This document shows, piece after piece, positions 46,901 to 54,945 of a stretch of DNA of 64,000 bases. The DNA is from Cryobacterium cryoconiti (GTDB lineage Bacteria > Actinomycetota > Actinomycetes > Actinomycetales > Microbacteriaceae). The notes beneath the pieces were generated by a model. That model was not told the origin of the DNA. It made no database searches and saw only the letters and a list, made by a program, of their open reading frames with translations. Every line of letters begins with the position of its first letter. The stretch's first letter is position 1. Location of the stretch: the NCBI RefSeq assembly GCF_004403065.1, contig NZ_SOHA01000010.1, forward strand, positions 1-64,000. The letters are read 5' to 3'. The position numbers and the translations under genes are program-made.

Positions 46901-48696
46901 GTCTCGTCAGCGTGCAGGGCATGTCCGTGGTCTACGAGCCCAAGGGAGCGCTCCCGGTCCCCGCCGTGCGGAACGTCTCCTTCGACCTCGAGCAGGGTGA
47001 CTTCGTCGGTCTGGTGGGCGAGTCCGGGTCTGGCAAGTCGACCCTGGGCTTCGCCCTGACCGGGCTCTCCAAGCCTCCGGCCCGGGTCAGTGCCGGCAGC
47101 ATCTTCTTCGACGGCGTCGACATCGCCGGCATGACGCCCAGCCAGTTGCGCGTGCAGCGGCACGGCGGCTTCGCCATGGTGCTGCAGTCGGGGATGAACG
47201 CGCTCAACCCGGTGCGCAGCATCCGCGATCACTTCTTCGATATCTTCGCCGCGCACGGGCACGTCTCCAAGCGAGATCGGGAGGCCCGCGCGGTCGAACT
47301 GGTCGGCAAGGTGGAACTGCCCGCGAGCGTGCTCGACCGGTTCTCCGGCGAGCTCAGCGGAGGGATGCGCCAGCGCGTCTCGATCGCGCTGGCCCTCTCC
47401 CTGGAACCGCGCCTGATGGTCTTCGACGAGCCGACCACGGCCCTCGACGTGCTCGTGCAGCACGCAGTGATGGACACCATCCGGGAACTGCAGAGGTCGG
47501 AGAAGTTCACGGCTGTGCTGATCAGCCACGACCTCGGCATGGTGCTCGAGGTCACCGAGCGGGTCATGGTCATGCACGACGGACTGATCGTGGAAGACGC
47601 CCTCGCCGCGGAGATCCTGGCCGCGCCGCAGCATCCGTACACCCGCATGCTGCTCAGTCACTACGGCGACCCGCGTGCTGCCGTCGTCGAGGTGCCCGGG
47701 CTGGCTGCCCGCGGCGGCCGGCGAGCCGCGGTGGTCGAGCCCGTCGAAACCCCCTCGGTGGTTGAGCCTGTCGAAACCCCCGCGGTGGTTGAGCCTGTCG
47801 AAACCCCCGCGGTGGTTGAGCCTGTCGAAACCCCTGTCGAAACCCCTGTCGAAACCCACCCGCCGGCCGTGCGCAAGCGCGAGGGTCGCGCCGCCCGCGA
47901 AGCGATCGTGGTCACCAACGTCTCGAAGATCTACCAGCGGCCCAGCCGCGGGGAGCAGCCCGTCTGCGCGGTCAACAACGTGTCGTTCACCCTCGAACCC
48001 GGGGCGTCGATGGCGCTGGTGGGGGCGAGCGGCAGCGGAAAGAGCACGATCGCCAAGCTGATCACGGGCGTGGAACGTCCGACCAGCGGCAGCATCACCT
48101 TCGGCGACCTGCAGATCGACACGATCAAGCGGCGGCAGTTGAAGCGGCTGCACACCGAGGTGCAGATGGTGTTCCAGGACCCGTACGCGGCGCTCAACCC
48201 GCTGCACACGGTCGAGTACATCCTGACCCGGCCGATTCTGAACTTCTCGAAGCTGCGCGGACGCGCCGCCCGGCACCGCATGCTCGAGCTGCTCGAGACC
48301 GTGGGGCTGACGCCGGTGGAGCAGTTCGCCGCCCGGCTGCCGCACCAGCTCTCCGGCGGACAGCGCCAGCGAGTGGTGATCGCCCGGGCCCTGGCCAGCG
48401 ACCCGCAGGTGATCATCGCGGACGAGCCGGTCTCGATGCTCGACGTCTCGCTGCGGGCCGGGGTCCTCGCCCTGCTCGACAGCCTGCGGGAGACCTGGGG
48501 TGTGAGCATGCTCTACATCACCCACGATCTGCTCAGCGCCCGCCTGGTGACCGACCAGATCATGGTGCTCAACAGCGGCGCCGTCGTCGAGGAGGGCGCC
48601 ACGGCCGACGTGCTGCAGAACCCGCAGGACGAATACACGATCCGGCTTCTCGAAGCCATCCCGCATCCGACCGTGGGCGGGCTGGTCGACTCGTGA
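46897..48696 (+). CDS. ABC importer ATPase with two fused nucleotide-binding domains (DppD-DppF type)
   Basis: 599 residues. Domain 1 (about 1-265): Walker A GESGSGKST, signature LSGGMRQRVS, Walker B LMVFDEPTTALD. Domain 2 (about 335-595): Walker A GASGSGKST, signature LSGGQRQRVV, Walker B VIIADEPVSMLD. Both look active. The linker, about residues 279-320, is a run of VVEPVETP repeats encoded by a 27-bp DNA repeat (47731-47856). ATG 46897 overlaps the previous stop codon (ATGA) with GAGAAGGAG upstream. Confidence 0.93.
   Translation: MSLVSVQGMSVVYEPKGALPVPAVRNVSFDLEQGDFVGLVGESGSGKSTLGFALTGLSKPPARVSAGSIFFDGVDIAGMTPSQLRVQRHGGFAMVLQSGMNALNPVRSIRDHFFDIFAAHGHVSKRDREARAVELVGKVELPASVLDRFSGELSGGMRQRVSIALALSLEPRLMVFDEPTTALDVLVQHAVMDTIRELQRSEKFTAVLISHDLGMVLEVTERVMVMHDGLIVEDALAAEILAAPQHPYTRMLLSHYGDPRAAVVEVPGLAARGGRRAAVVEPVETPSVVEPVETPAVVEPVETPAVVEPVETPVETPVETHPPAVRKREGRAAREAIVVTNVSKIYQRPSRGEQPVCAVNNVSFTLEPGASMALVGASGSGKSTIAKLITGVERPTSGSITFGDLQIDTIKRRQLKRLHTEVQMVFQDPYAALNPLHTVEYILTRPILNFSKLRGRAARHRMLELLETVGLTPVEQFAARLPHQLSGGQRQRVVIARALASDPQVIIADEPVSMLDVSLRAGVLALLDSLRETWGVSMLYITHDLLSARLVTDQIMVLNSGAVVEEGATADVLQNPQDEYTIRLLEAIPHPTVGGLVDS
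47731..47856. repeat. 27-bp tandem repeat within the ATPase gene linker
   Basis: Copies at 47731-47757, 47758-47784 and 47785-47811 (gtggttgagcctgtcgaaac then a C-rich tail), a shortened copy at 47812-47832, and two 12-base partial units to 47856. The unit resembles the dispersed repeat commonly seen between genes in actinobacteria. Here it stays in frame and encodes VVEPVETP repeats. Confidence 0.85.
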
Positions 48697-48808
48697 GCGT
48701 CGCCGACGTGGCCGGCCTGGCCGCCGGCTGACGCCTCGTTGCGGCTCCACGGCCGTCCGCTTTCTTCGAAATCTCAGTTTTCCGTTCTTTTCAGTGCAAG
48801 GAGTTATC

Positions 48809-49984
48809 GTGCTCAATTTTCCCAAGGGCTTCCTCTGGGGTGCCGCCACGGCCGCCCACCAGATCGAGGGCAACAATGTCAACAACGACTGGTGGGTGAA
48901 GGAGCATGCCGTCGGTACGCAGATCGTCGAACCCAGCGGTGACGCCATGGACAGCTATCACCGCTTCGGTGAGGATATGAAACTGCTTGCCGACGCCGGC
49001 CTGAACTCCTACCGGTTCAGCATCGAGTGGAGCCGGATCGAACCCGCGCCCGGCTTCGTCTCCCGTGCCGAGATCGACCACTACCGACGGATGGTCGACA
49101 CCGCCCTCGAGTGCGGGCTCAACCCGGTCGTCACGCTGATGCACTTCACCGTGCCGCAGTGGATGTTCGAGAAGGGCTTCTGGCGCAATCCCGACGCCCC
49201 CGAGCTGTTCGCCCGGTTCACCGAGCTGGCCCTTCCGATCGTGTCCGACGGCGTCGACTACGTCTGCACCATCAACGAGCCCAACATCGCCGCCATGCTC
49301 GCCGGCGGGGAGAGCGCCGCCAACCTGGTGGCGTTCGGCCTGCCGCGACCCGACCTGCAGGTGGCCGACGCGCTTCTCGCGTCGCACAAGGCCTCCCGCG
49401 AGGTGCTTGCCTCGGTGCCCGGGCTGAAGTCCGGCTGGACCGTCGCCACCCAGGCGTTCCATTCCACGGGCGAGCCCGGGGCCGACGAGAAGCTGCGCGA
49501 GTACGCCTATCCGAGCGACGACTGGTACCTCGAGAATGCCCGCGGCGACGACTTCATCGGCGTGCAGGCGTACACGCGCACGTTCATCGGACCGGACGGC
49601 CCCCTCCCGGTCCGGGATGACGTGGAGACCACGCTGACCGGCTGGGAGTTCTTCCCGCCGGCGCTGGAACTCGGCGTGCGCGCCGCCTGGGAGCTCAGCG
49701 GGCACGTGCCCGTCATGGTCACCGAGAACGGCATCGCCACCGCCGACGACACCCGTCGGATCGACTACACGGATGGCGCCCTCCGCGGCCTGCACGCCGC
49801 CATGGAGGACGGCGTCGAGGTGCTCGGCTACCTGCACTGGAGCGCCCTGGACAACTACGAGTGGGCGAGCGGGTTCCGGCCCACATTCGGCCTGGTCGCC
49901 GTCGACCGGGAGACGTTCGTGCGCACGCCGAAGCCGAGCCTGGCCTGGCTGGGCGAGGTCGCCCAGCGGAACGGGCTCGCCTAG
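48809..49984 (+). CDS. GH1 beta-glucosidase-type glycoside hydrolase
   Basis: 391 residues, shorter than most GH1 enzymes (about 440-470). Catalytic signatures are intact: acid/base Glu in CTINEPNIAA and nucleophile Glu in VPVMVTENGIA; the C-terminal SALDNYEWASGFRPTFGL matches the family. The N-terminus FLWGAATAAHQIEGNN is typical. No signal peptide, so it probably cleaves imported beta-glucosides in the cytoplasm. GTG 48809 follows AAGGAG. It is the last gene of the importer cluster, 112 bases after the ATPase gene. Confidence 0.92.
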   Translation: MLNFPKGFLWGAATAAHQIEGNNVNNDWWVKEHAVGTQIVEPSGDAMDSYHRFGEDMKLLADAGLNSYRFSIEWSRIEPAPGFVSRAEIDHYRRMVDTALECGLNPVVTLMHFTVPQWMFEKGFWRNPDAPELFARFTELALPIVSDGVDYVCTINEPNIAAMLAGGESAANLVAFGLPRPDLQVADALLASHKASREVLASVPGLKSGWTVATQAFHSTGEPGADEKLREYAYPSDDWYLENARGDDFIGVQAYTRTFIGPDGPLPVRDDVETTLTGWEFFPPALELGVRAAWELSGHVPVMVTENGIATADDTRRIDYTDGALRGLHAAMEDGVEVLGYLHWSALDNYEWASGFRPTFGLVAVDRETFVRTPKPSLAWLGEVAQRNGLA

Positions 49985-49996
49985 CACCATACGGAT

Positions 49997-50068
49997 GCCG
50001 AGTGTCGCCGTTTCTGCCGAGAGTCGCCGTCCTGGCGGGTCACCTCGGCACAAGCGGCGACACTCGGC
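49997..50068. repeat. Composite inverted repeat, CGAGAGTCGCCG class
   Basis: Arms 49997-50021 and 50044-50068 agree at 23 of 25 positions; a second sub-repeat gagagtcgccg (50020-50030) lies within the loop. It lies in the convergent gap between the GH1 gene and a VOC gene, starting 13 bases past the stop codon. Related to the elements at 36530 and 59243. Confidence 0.85.
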
Positions 50069-50096
50069 GGGGCTGGGGGACCTCCGCGCCGTGGTC

Positions 50097-50966
50097 CTAC
50101 TTCGTGCGCACCACGATCTGGTTGCCCCACGGGTCGTCGAAGCCGAGGGTCTGCCCGTCGTGACGGGTCTGCACGCCGAAGTGGGACATCCGTTCGTTCA
50201 GAGCACCGATGTCGTCGGCACCCGGAAGGATGATGTCGACCTCGCCGAGCCCGAGCGCGAGGCGGCGCTTGCCGGCGCCGGCGCTGTTCCAGGTGTTCAT
50301 GGCCATGTGGTGGTGGTAGCCGCCGGCAGAGACGAACAGGGCCTGGCCGCCGAGGTTCGCGGTGGCCTCGAAACCGAGCCGGTCCACGTAGAACTCCCGG
50401 GCGGTGCCCACATCGCCGACGGACAGGTGCACGTGCCCGACGATCGCGTTGCCGACCGACGGATGCGCCTGGCCGTCACGGGTCAGATGCTCGCCGATGA
50501 AGGTGTTCGGGTCGAGGTAGAGGGTGTCCATTTCGACCTGGCCGTGGCTCCAACTCCACTCGGTGCGGTCGCGGTCCCAGTAGAGCTCGATGCCGTTTCC
50601 CTCCGGGTCGGTGAAGTAGAAGGCCTGGCTGACGAGGTGATCGGCGCTGCCGGTGAACGATCCCGGATGCCTCGTGCCCACCGAGTACACGGCCGCGGCG
50701 AGCTGCGCCTGCGTGTCGAAGAGGATGGCGGTGTGGAACAGTCCGCTCGAGCGGGGCTCGGCGGCGGCCAGCTCCGGGGCGTGCTGCAGGATCACGATCG
50801 GCACGGTCCCGCGGCCGAGCACGGCGACCGGCCCGTCGTGGCTCTGCAGCTCGAGGGTCACCGCGTCGCGGTAGTACGTGATCATGGCGTCGAGGTCACC
50901 CACGCGCAGGGTCACCGCGCCCATGCCGGTGGACGCGGGCAGCAGGTCGTTCGCAGATCGATTCAC
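50097..50966 (-). CDS. Two-domain VOC (glyoxalase/extradiol dioxygenase-like) protein
   Basis: 289 residues made of two vicinal-oxygen-chelate domains: GAVTLRVGDLDAMITYYRDAV... and VGHVHLSVGDVGTAREFYVDRLGFEA. Putative metal residues are seen in SGLFHTAILF, VGHVHLSV, YHHHMAMNTW and EVDIILP. Two-domain VOC proteins of this kind resemble catechol-2,3-dioxygenase or CppA types; the substrate is unknown. GTG start with GAGG upstream. It lies beside a single-domain VOC gene on the same strand. Confidence 0.82.
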   Translation of the reverse strand: MNRSANDLLPASTGMGAVTLRVGDLDAMITYYRDAVTLELQSHDGPVAVLGRGTVPIVILQHAPELAAAEPRSSGLFHTAILFDTQAQLAAAVYSVGTRHPGSFTGSADHLVSQAFYFTDPEGNGIELYWDRDRTEWSWSHGQVEMDTLYLDPNTFIGEHLTRDGQAHPSVGNAIVGHVHLSVGDVGTAREFYVDRLGFEATANLGGQALFVSAGGYHHHMAMNTWNSAGAGKRRLALGLGEVDIILPGADDIGALNERMSHFGVQTRHDGQTLGFDDPWGNQIVVRTK

Positions 50967-51035
50967 ACTGGCCTCAACGGAGGACGCGCCCTCGGTATTC
51001 CGGCGGAGCGAGCGCGCTACGCCGGCCGGGCGCCG

Positions 51036-51419
51036 CTACTGCTCGTCTTCGTGGAGCTGGATCAGGTTGCCGCAGGTGTCGTCGAAGAGCACCGAGGTGC
51101 CATCGGCATCCGTGCTGGGGGCGCCGGCGAACTGGACGCCCAGGGTGCGGAGCCGCTCATATTCGGCGTGCACGTCCGGGGTGCCGAACACGATGGCCGG
51201 CAGCCCGAGGCTGCGGATGCCCTGCGCGTACTTCTGGGACACCTTGTTGTCGGTCGGCTCGAGGAGCAGGCCGACCCCGTCGGGGTCCTGCGGGGACTTG
51301 ACGATGTACAGCTGGTGCTCCGGCATGGCCAGCAGCTTCTCGAATCCGAGCACGGACGTGTAGAAGTCGAACGCGGCCGCGGGATCGTTCACGTGGACAC
51401 TGCACATCTTGATTCGCAT
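51036..51419 (-). CDS. Single-domain VOC-family protein
   Basis: 127 residues. The betaalphabetabetabeta VOC pattern appears in KMCSVHVNDPAAAFDFYTSVLGFEKL, VGLLLEPT and SVLFDDTCGNLIQLHE. The last segment carries the usual acidic metal ligand, but the full set of metal ligands is not certain. TACGCT ends six bases before the ATG, suggesting a leaderless transcript. Possibly a glyoxalase, bleomycin-resistance-like or unknown binding protein. Confidence 0.82.
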   Translation of the reverse strand: MRIKMCSVHVNDPAAAFDFYTSVLGFEKLLAMPEHQLYIVKSPQDPDGVGLLLEPTDNKVSQKYAQGIRSLGLPAIVFGTPDVHAEYERLRTLGVQFAGAPSTDADGTSVLFDDTCGNLIQLHEDEQ

Positions 51420-51523
51420 GGCCGGAGCGTATCATTGTGCGGCCTGTGGCCGCCGGGCTGTGACGCCCCACGACGGTGCGACCGGCGGCCCGGACGCCTG
51501 CGCCGAGCCGGCCCCGGAAACGC

Positions 51524-52525
51524 CTACGCGGAGCCGGCCCCGGACGCCGCGCTCGTCAGCCGCTCCAACAGTTCCCGGTAGCGGGCCGCGGTCTGCTCGA
51601 TGATGTCCGCCGGGAGCGCCGGCGGCGTGCCGGTCATATCCCAGTGGGCCGCGAGCCAGTCGCGCACGATCTGCTTGTCGAAGCTGGCCATCCGCTGCTC
51701 CGGGGTGGTGCCGGACTGCCAGCGGGAGGCGTCCCAGTAGCGGCTCGAGTCGCTCGTGAGCACCTCGTCGGCGAGCGTGATGGCACCCGTGACACGGTCG
51801 GCGCCGAACTCGAATTTCGTGTCCGCCAGGATCACCCCGGCCCTTTCGGCGATCACCGAGGCGCGTCCGAAGATCTCCAGCGACAGGCGGCGCAGCTCGT
51901 CGGCGACGGATGCCCCGACCAGCTCCACCGTGCGATCGAACGAAATATTCTCGTCGTGTTCGCCCATCGGGGCCTTCCAGGCGGGCGTGTAAATGGGCTC
52001 CGGCAGACGGTCCCCGTTCTGCAGGCCGGCCGGCAGCGGGATGCCGCAGACCGTCTGGTCGGACTGATATTCCTTCCAACCCGAACCGGTCAGGTACCCG
52101 CGCACGACGCACTCGATCGGGAACATGTCGAGGGTTTTGCAGAGCATGGCCCGCCCGGCGACGGCGTCCGGGATCAGGCTGGTCACGGACCCGTTGACGG
52201 TGTGGTCGGGCACGAGATGGTTAGGCACGCCCGCGAGCTGGTCGAACCACCACAGGCTGAGCGTGGTGAGCAGTTCACCCTTGCCGGGGATGCCGGGCTC
52301 CAGCACGTGGTCGAACGCGCTGACGCGGTCGCTGGCGACCACGAGCACGCGCGCGGCGGTTGCGAGGTCGGCCGCGGCATCCGTGCCCGCGGTGTCGTCG
52401 GGGCCCGACGGCAGCGAGGTGGGCGACGTCGGGACGTAGAGGTCGCGCACCTTGCCCGAGTAGGCGTGGCGCCACCCCGGCAGGTCGGGCGGGGCGGATG
52501 CGGCGGGCTGGTCGAGTGCGGTCAC
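51524..52525 (-). CDS. purC: Phosphoribosylaminoimidazole-succinocarboxamide synthase (SAICAR synthetase)
   Basis: 333 residues. It joins CAIR and aspartate using ATP. HAYSGKVRDLYVP, VVASDRVSAFDHVL, VPNHLVPDHT, MFPIECVVRGYLTGSGWKEYQ, DTKFEFG and LADEVLTSDSSRYWD are conserved. An Ala/Asp/Thr-rich insertion of about 25 residues splits the first two strands (about residues 32-58). The GTG start has no ribosome site but AAGAAT ends six bases upstream. It is downstream of purD on the same strand, across a repeat-rich 370-base gap. Confidence 0.95.
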   Translation of the reverse strand: MTALDQPAASAPPDLPGWRHAYSGKVRDLYVPTSPTSLPSGPDDTAGTDAAADLATAARVLVVASDRVSAFDHVLEPGIPGKGELLTTLSLWWFDQLAGVPNHLVPDHTVNGSVTSLIPDAVAGRAMLCKTLDMFPIECVVRGYLTGSGWKEYQSDQTVCGIPLPAGLQNGDRLPEPIYTPAWKAPMGEHDENISFDRTVELVGASVADELRRLSLEIFGRASVIAERAGVILADTKFEFGADRVTGAITLADEVLTSDSSRYWDASRWQSGTTPEQRMASFDKQIVRDWLAAHWDMTGTPPALPADIIEQTAARYRELLERLTSAASGAGSA

Positions 52526-52558
52526 GGCTACATTCTTGCAGGCGAAGGGGCTTACTCA

Positions 52559-52627
52559 GGAGAATCGCGGTGCGGGCATCCCCAGGATGGTGTTTCCTGG
52601 CGGATCCAGCCCGTGCCGCGATTCTCC
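52559..52627. repeat. Inverted repeat near the purC start
   Basis: The 370 bases between purC and purD hold only repeats. The first: arms 52559-52577 and 52609-52627 pair over 19 positions except for two adjoining central bases. Loop contains a smaller CCAGGA/TCCTGG hairpin. It lies 34 bases upstream of the purC start codon and past the purD 3' end. Confidence 0.7.
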
Positions 52628-52679
52628 AGCGTTGGCCACAGAGAAGTGGCTGACACCGGGGCCGACTGTGCGCCGACTG

Positions 52680-52776
52680 GTGCATAACTCCTGCAATTTC
52701 CGGGCCGGACGTCGACCCGCCGCGTGATTCCGGGGGTCCTGCCGAGCCCGTGCGAGAAATTGCAGGAGTTATGCAC
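52680..52776. repeat. 21-bp perfect inverted repeat between purC and purD
   Basis: Arms 52680-52700 (containing tgcataactcctgcaattt) and 52756-52776 are exact reverse complements, with a 55-base GC-rich loop. The A/T-rich arms stand out from the local composition. No similarity to the other classes was seen. Confidence 0.85.
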
Positions 52777-52782
52777 GCCGCA

Positions 52783-52901
52783 GGCCGGGTGGCTCAGTCG
52801 GCCGGGTGGCTCAGTCGGCCGGGTGGCTCAGTCGGCCGGGTGGCTCAGTCGGCCGGGTGGCTAAGTCGGCCGGGCGGCTCCGGCAGCCGGGTGGCTCAGT
52901 C
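52783..52901. repeat. 17-bp tandem repeat made of the purD 3' end with its stop codon
   Basis: Five units of ggccgggtggctcagtc lie head to tail at 52783-52867 (the fifth with one change), then two decayed units reach 52901. The last overlaps the end of purD, whose stop codon (TCA on the plus strand) is within the unit. Unit length 17 is not a multiple of three. It parallels the 19-bp stop-codon repeat at 28453. Confidence 0.85.
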
Positions 52902-54164
52902 GGCGACGCGGGCGGCGATGTCGGTGCGGTACTGCGAGCCCTCGAGCGAGATGAGGGTGAGCGCCTCGTAGGCGCGGGCGCGGGCATCCGTGAAGCCGTC
53001 GCCGACCGCCACGACGCTGAGCACACGTCCACCGGTGGAGACGAGCAGGTCGTCGATCACAGCGGTCGCCGCGTGGGCGATGCTGACGCCGGGCACGGCG
53101 GATGCCGCGTCGAGGCCGGCCAGCGCACGCCCGGTGACCGGCGCATCCGGATAGTTCTCGCTCGCGAGCACGACCGTGACGCAGGCCTCGGGGGAGAAGA
53201 CCGGGCGGGCCAGGCCGCCGAGGCCGCCGGTGGACGCCGCCAGCAGCAGACCCGACAGCGGCGTGACCAGCCGCGGCAGCACGACCTGGGTTTCCGGGTC
53301 GCCGAACCGCGCATTGAATTCGATCACCCGGATACCGTCGGCCGTGAGAATGAGCCCGCAATAGAGCAACCCGATGAAGGGGGTGTCCTCGTCGGCGAGC
53401 CGGCGCACCGTGGGCAGCGCGATCGTTTCGATGACCTCGTCGACGAAGGCCTGCTCACTGCCGAACTCGGCATCCAGCCAGGGCAGCGGCGAGTAGGCAC
53501 CCATGCCACCGGTGTTCGGGCCGAGGTCGCCGTCGCCGAGGCGCTTGTAGTCCTGGGCAGGGGAGAGGGGCAGCACACTGTGGCCGTCGCTGAGGAGGAA
53601 GAGGGAGACTTCCTGGCCGTCGAGGAACTCCTCGATCAGCACGCTGCCGTGCTGCAACCAGTGCGTGGCGTGGGCGAGTGCGGCGTCGCGGTCGGGGGTG
53701 ACGAGCACGCCTTTGCCGGCGGCGAGACCGTCCGCCTTGACCACGTACGGGGCTCCGAAATCGTCGAGCGCGGCCGTGGCTTCGGCGAGCGAGCCGGCAC
53801 GCTCGGCGCGTCCGGTGGGCACATGGGCGGCATCCATGATGCGTTTGGCGAAGGTTTTGCTGCCTTCAAGGGCGGCCGCGGCCTGACCCGGGCCGAAGAC
53901 CGGGATGCCCCGCGTGCGCAGGGCGTCGGCGACTCCGGCAACCAGAGGCGCCTCCGGACCCACCACGACGAGCTCGATGCCGTTGAGGTTGGCATAGTTC
54001 GTGACCTGCTCGGGGTCCGCCGGGTCGAGCGGGACCACCGGTACGTCCCGGGCGATGCCGGCGTTACCGGGCGCCGCCACGATGTCGTGGCGCGGCTCCT
54101 CTCGGAGCAGCGCGGTGATGATGGCGTGCTCGCGGGCACCGGAACCGAGGACCAGAATTCTCAC
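52896..54164 (-). CDS. purD: Phosphoribosylamine-glycine ligase (GAR synthetase)
   Basis: 422 residues. An ATP-grasp enzyme joining glycine to phosphoribosylamine. MRILVLGSGAREHAI, VGPEAPLVAGVADAL, GPGQAAAALEGSKTFAKR, YVVKADGLAAGKGV, GGMGAYSP and IEFNARFGDPETQVVLPRL are present. The GTG start (54164) has TAACCT ending six bases upstream, a clear leaderless arrangement. Last codons lie within the tandem repeat region. Confidence 0.96.
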   Translation of the reverse strand: MRILVLGSGAREHAIITALLREEPRHDIVAAPGNAGIARDVPVVPLDPADPEQVTNYANLNGIELVVVGPEAPLVAGVADALRTRGIPVFGPGQAAAALEGSKTFAKRIMDAAHVPTGRAERAGSLAEATAALDDFGAPYVVKADGLAAGKGVLVTPDRDAALAHATHWLQHGSVLIEEFLDGQEVSLFLLSDGHSVLPLSPAQDYKRLGDGDLGPNTGGMGAYSPLPWLDAEFGSEQAFVDEVIETIALPTVRRLADEDTPFIGLLYCGLILTADGIRVIEFNARFGDPETQVVLPRLVTPLSGLLLAASTGGLGGLARPVFSPEACVTVVLASENYPDAPVTGRALAGLDAASAVPGVSIAHAATAVIDDLLVSTGGRVLSVVAVGDGFTDARARAYEALTLISLEGSQYRTDIAARVAD

Positions 54165-54235
54165 CCCGTCAGGTTAGCGGATGCCGCCCCGACCCGCGCG
54201 GGCCAGCGCTGAGGCGGCAACGGTGTGAGAGAGCC

Positions 54236-54308
54236 CGTTCCGGTCGAGAGTGACCCGCGCAATGGGCACTCTCGACCGCAATGGGCACTCTCGACTGCAA
54301 CGGGCACT
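54236..54308. repeat. Inverted and tandem repeat in the purD divergent gap
   Basis: cgttccggtcgagagtgacc (54236-54255) is identical to half of the palindrome after purA. Its core ggtcgagagtg is met downstream by inverted copies in a 19-base tandem array: gcaatgggcactctcgacc at 54259-54277, 54278-54296 and a partial one to 54308. It lies between the divergent starts of purD and the sterol-carrier gene, the only member not downstream of a gene end. Confidence 0.8.
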
Positions 54309-54423
54309 GCGACGCGCAGGTGAGGCCGACAGCCGACCGAGAGCAGGCGGCGCGGGAGGCACGTCCGGTGGGAGGCGCGTCCGGCGGCAGCCGCGGCCGG
54401 CGCACAGGAGGCAGACTGGACAC

Positions 54424-54783
54424 ATGGCACGAGCGAGGATCGACGACGGCGTGGGACGCGCGGCGGTACACGAGCACGCGGCACAGCAGGGGGAGGTGAG
54501 CCGGGACATCCGTGCCCTGGCGGTCCGGTACACGCTGCAGCTGCTCGCCGAGAAGGCCACCGGCAACACCCTCGAGGTGCGCGTGCCGCCGTTCGGGGCC
54601 GTGCAGTGCATCGCCGGCCCGCGCCACACGCGCGGCACACCGCCGAACGTCGTCGAGACGGATGCGCCCACCTGGCTCGCCCTCGCCACCGGAACCCTCT
54701 CCTGGGCCGACGGCATCGCATCCGGTCGCATCGCCGCCTCCGGGCAGCGCGCCGACCTCGTCGGCCACCTGCCGCTGCTCTGA
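54424..54783 (+). CDS. Sterol-carrier-family protein
   Basis: 119 residues. RALAVRYTLQLLAEKATGNTLEVRVPPFGAVQCIAGPRHTRGTPPNVVETDAPTWLALATGTLSWADGIASGRI is the segment seen (described here in parts: VRYTLQLLAEKATG, VRVPPFGAVQC and NVVETDAPTWLALATG). It matches the MDMPI/sterol-carrier-like C-terminal fold found beside purD in Microbacteriaceae. Ligand unknown. CAGACT stands six bases before the ATG; longer frames run into the tandem repeat, so 54424 is preferred. Confidence 0.75.
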   Translation: MARARIDDGVGRAAVHEHAAQQGEVSRDIRALAVRYTLQLLAEKATGNTLEVRVPPFGAVQCIAGPRHTRGTPPNVVETDAPTWLALATGTLSWADGIASGRIAASGQRADLVGHLPLL

Positions 54784-54872
54784 ACCGGCCTCTCCCGGCT
54801 CAGCGGCGTTTTGCCGCGCGGGCGGCGGCCGCGCGGCTCGGCGACCCTCCCTCCGGCTGGGGTTCGTCGGTT

Positions 54873-54930
54873 CCGGTCGAGTTCGACCTGTGTGCCACGC
54901 GAAGTCGACCGAAAGTGTCGAACTCGGCGG
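54873..54930. repeat. Inverted repeat in the convergent sterol-carrier/PfkB gap
   Basis: ccggtcgagttcgac (54873-54887) pairs with gtcgaactcggcgg (54917-54930), with one central change; ggtcgagttcgacc is itself palindromic. The half ttccggtcgag is shared with the elements at 25076 and 54236. It stands in a convergent gap 15 bases before the PfkB 3' end. Confidence 0.65.
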
Positions 54931-54945
54931 GACAAGGGCCGGCCG

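Noticed and set aside
52783-52901. Possible CRISPR array
   Set aside because: Units adjoin directly with no spacers and are only 17 bases; no cas genes are near.
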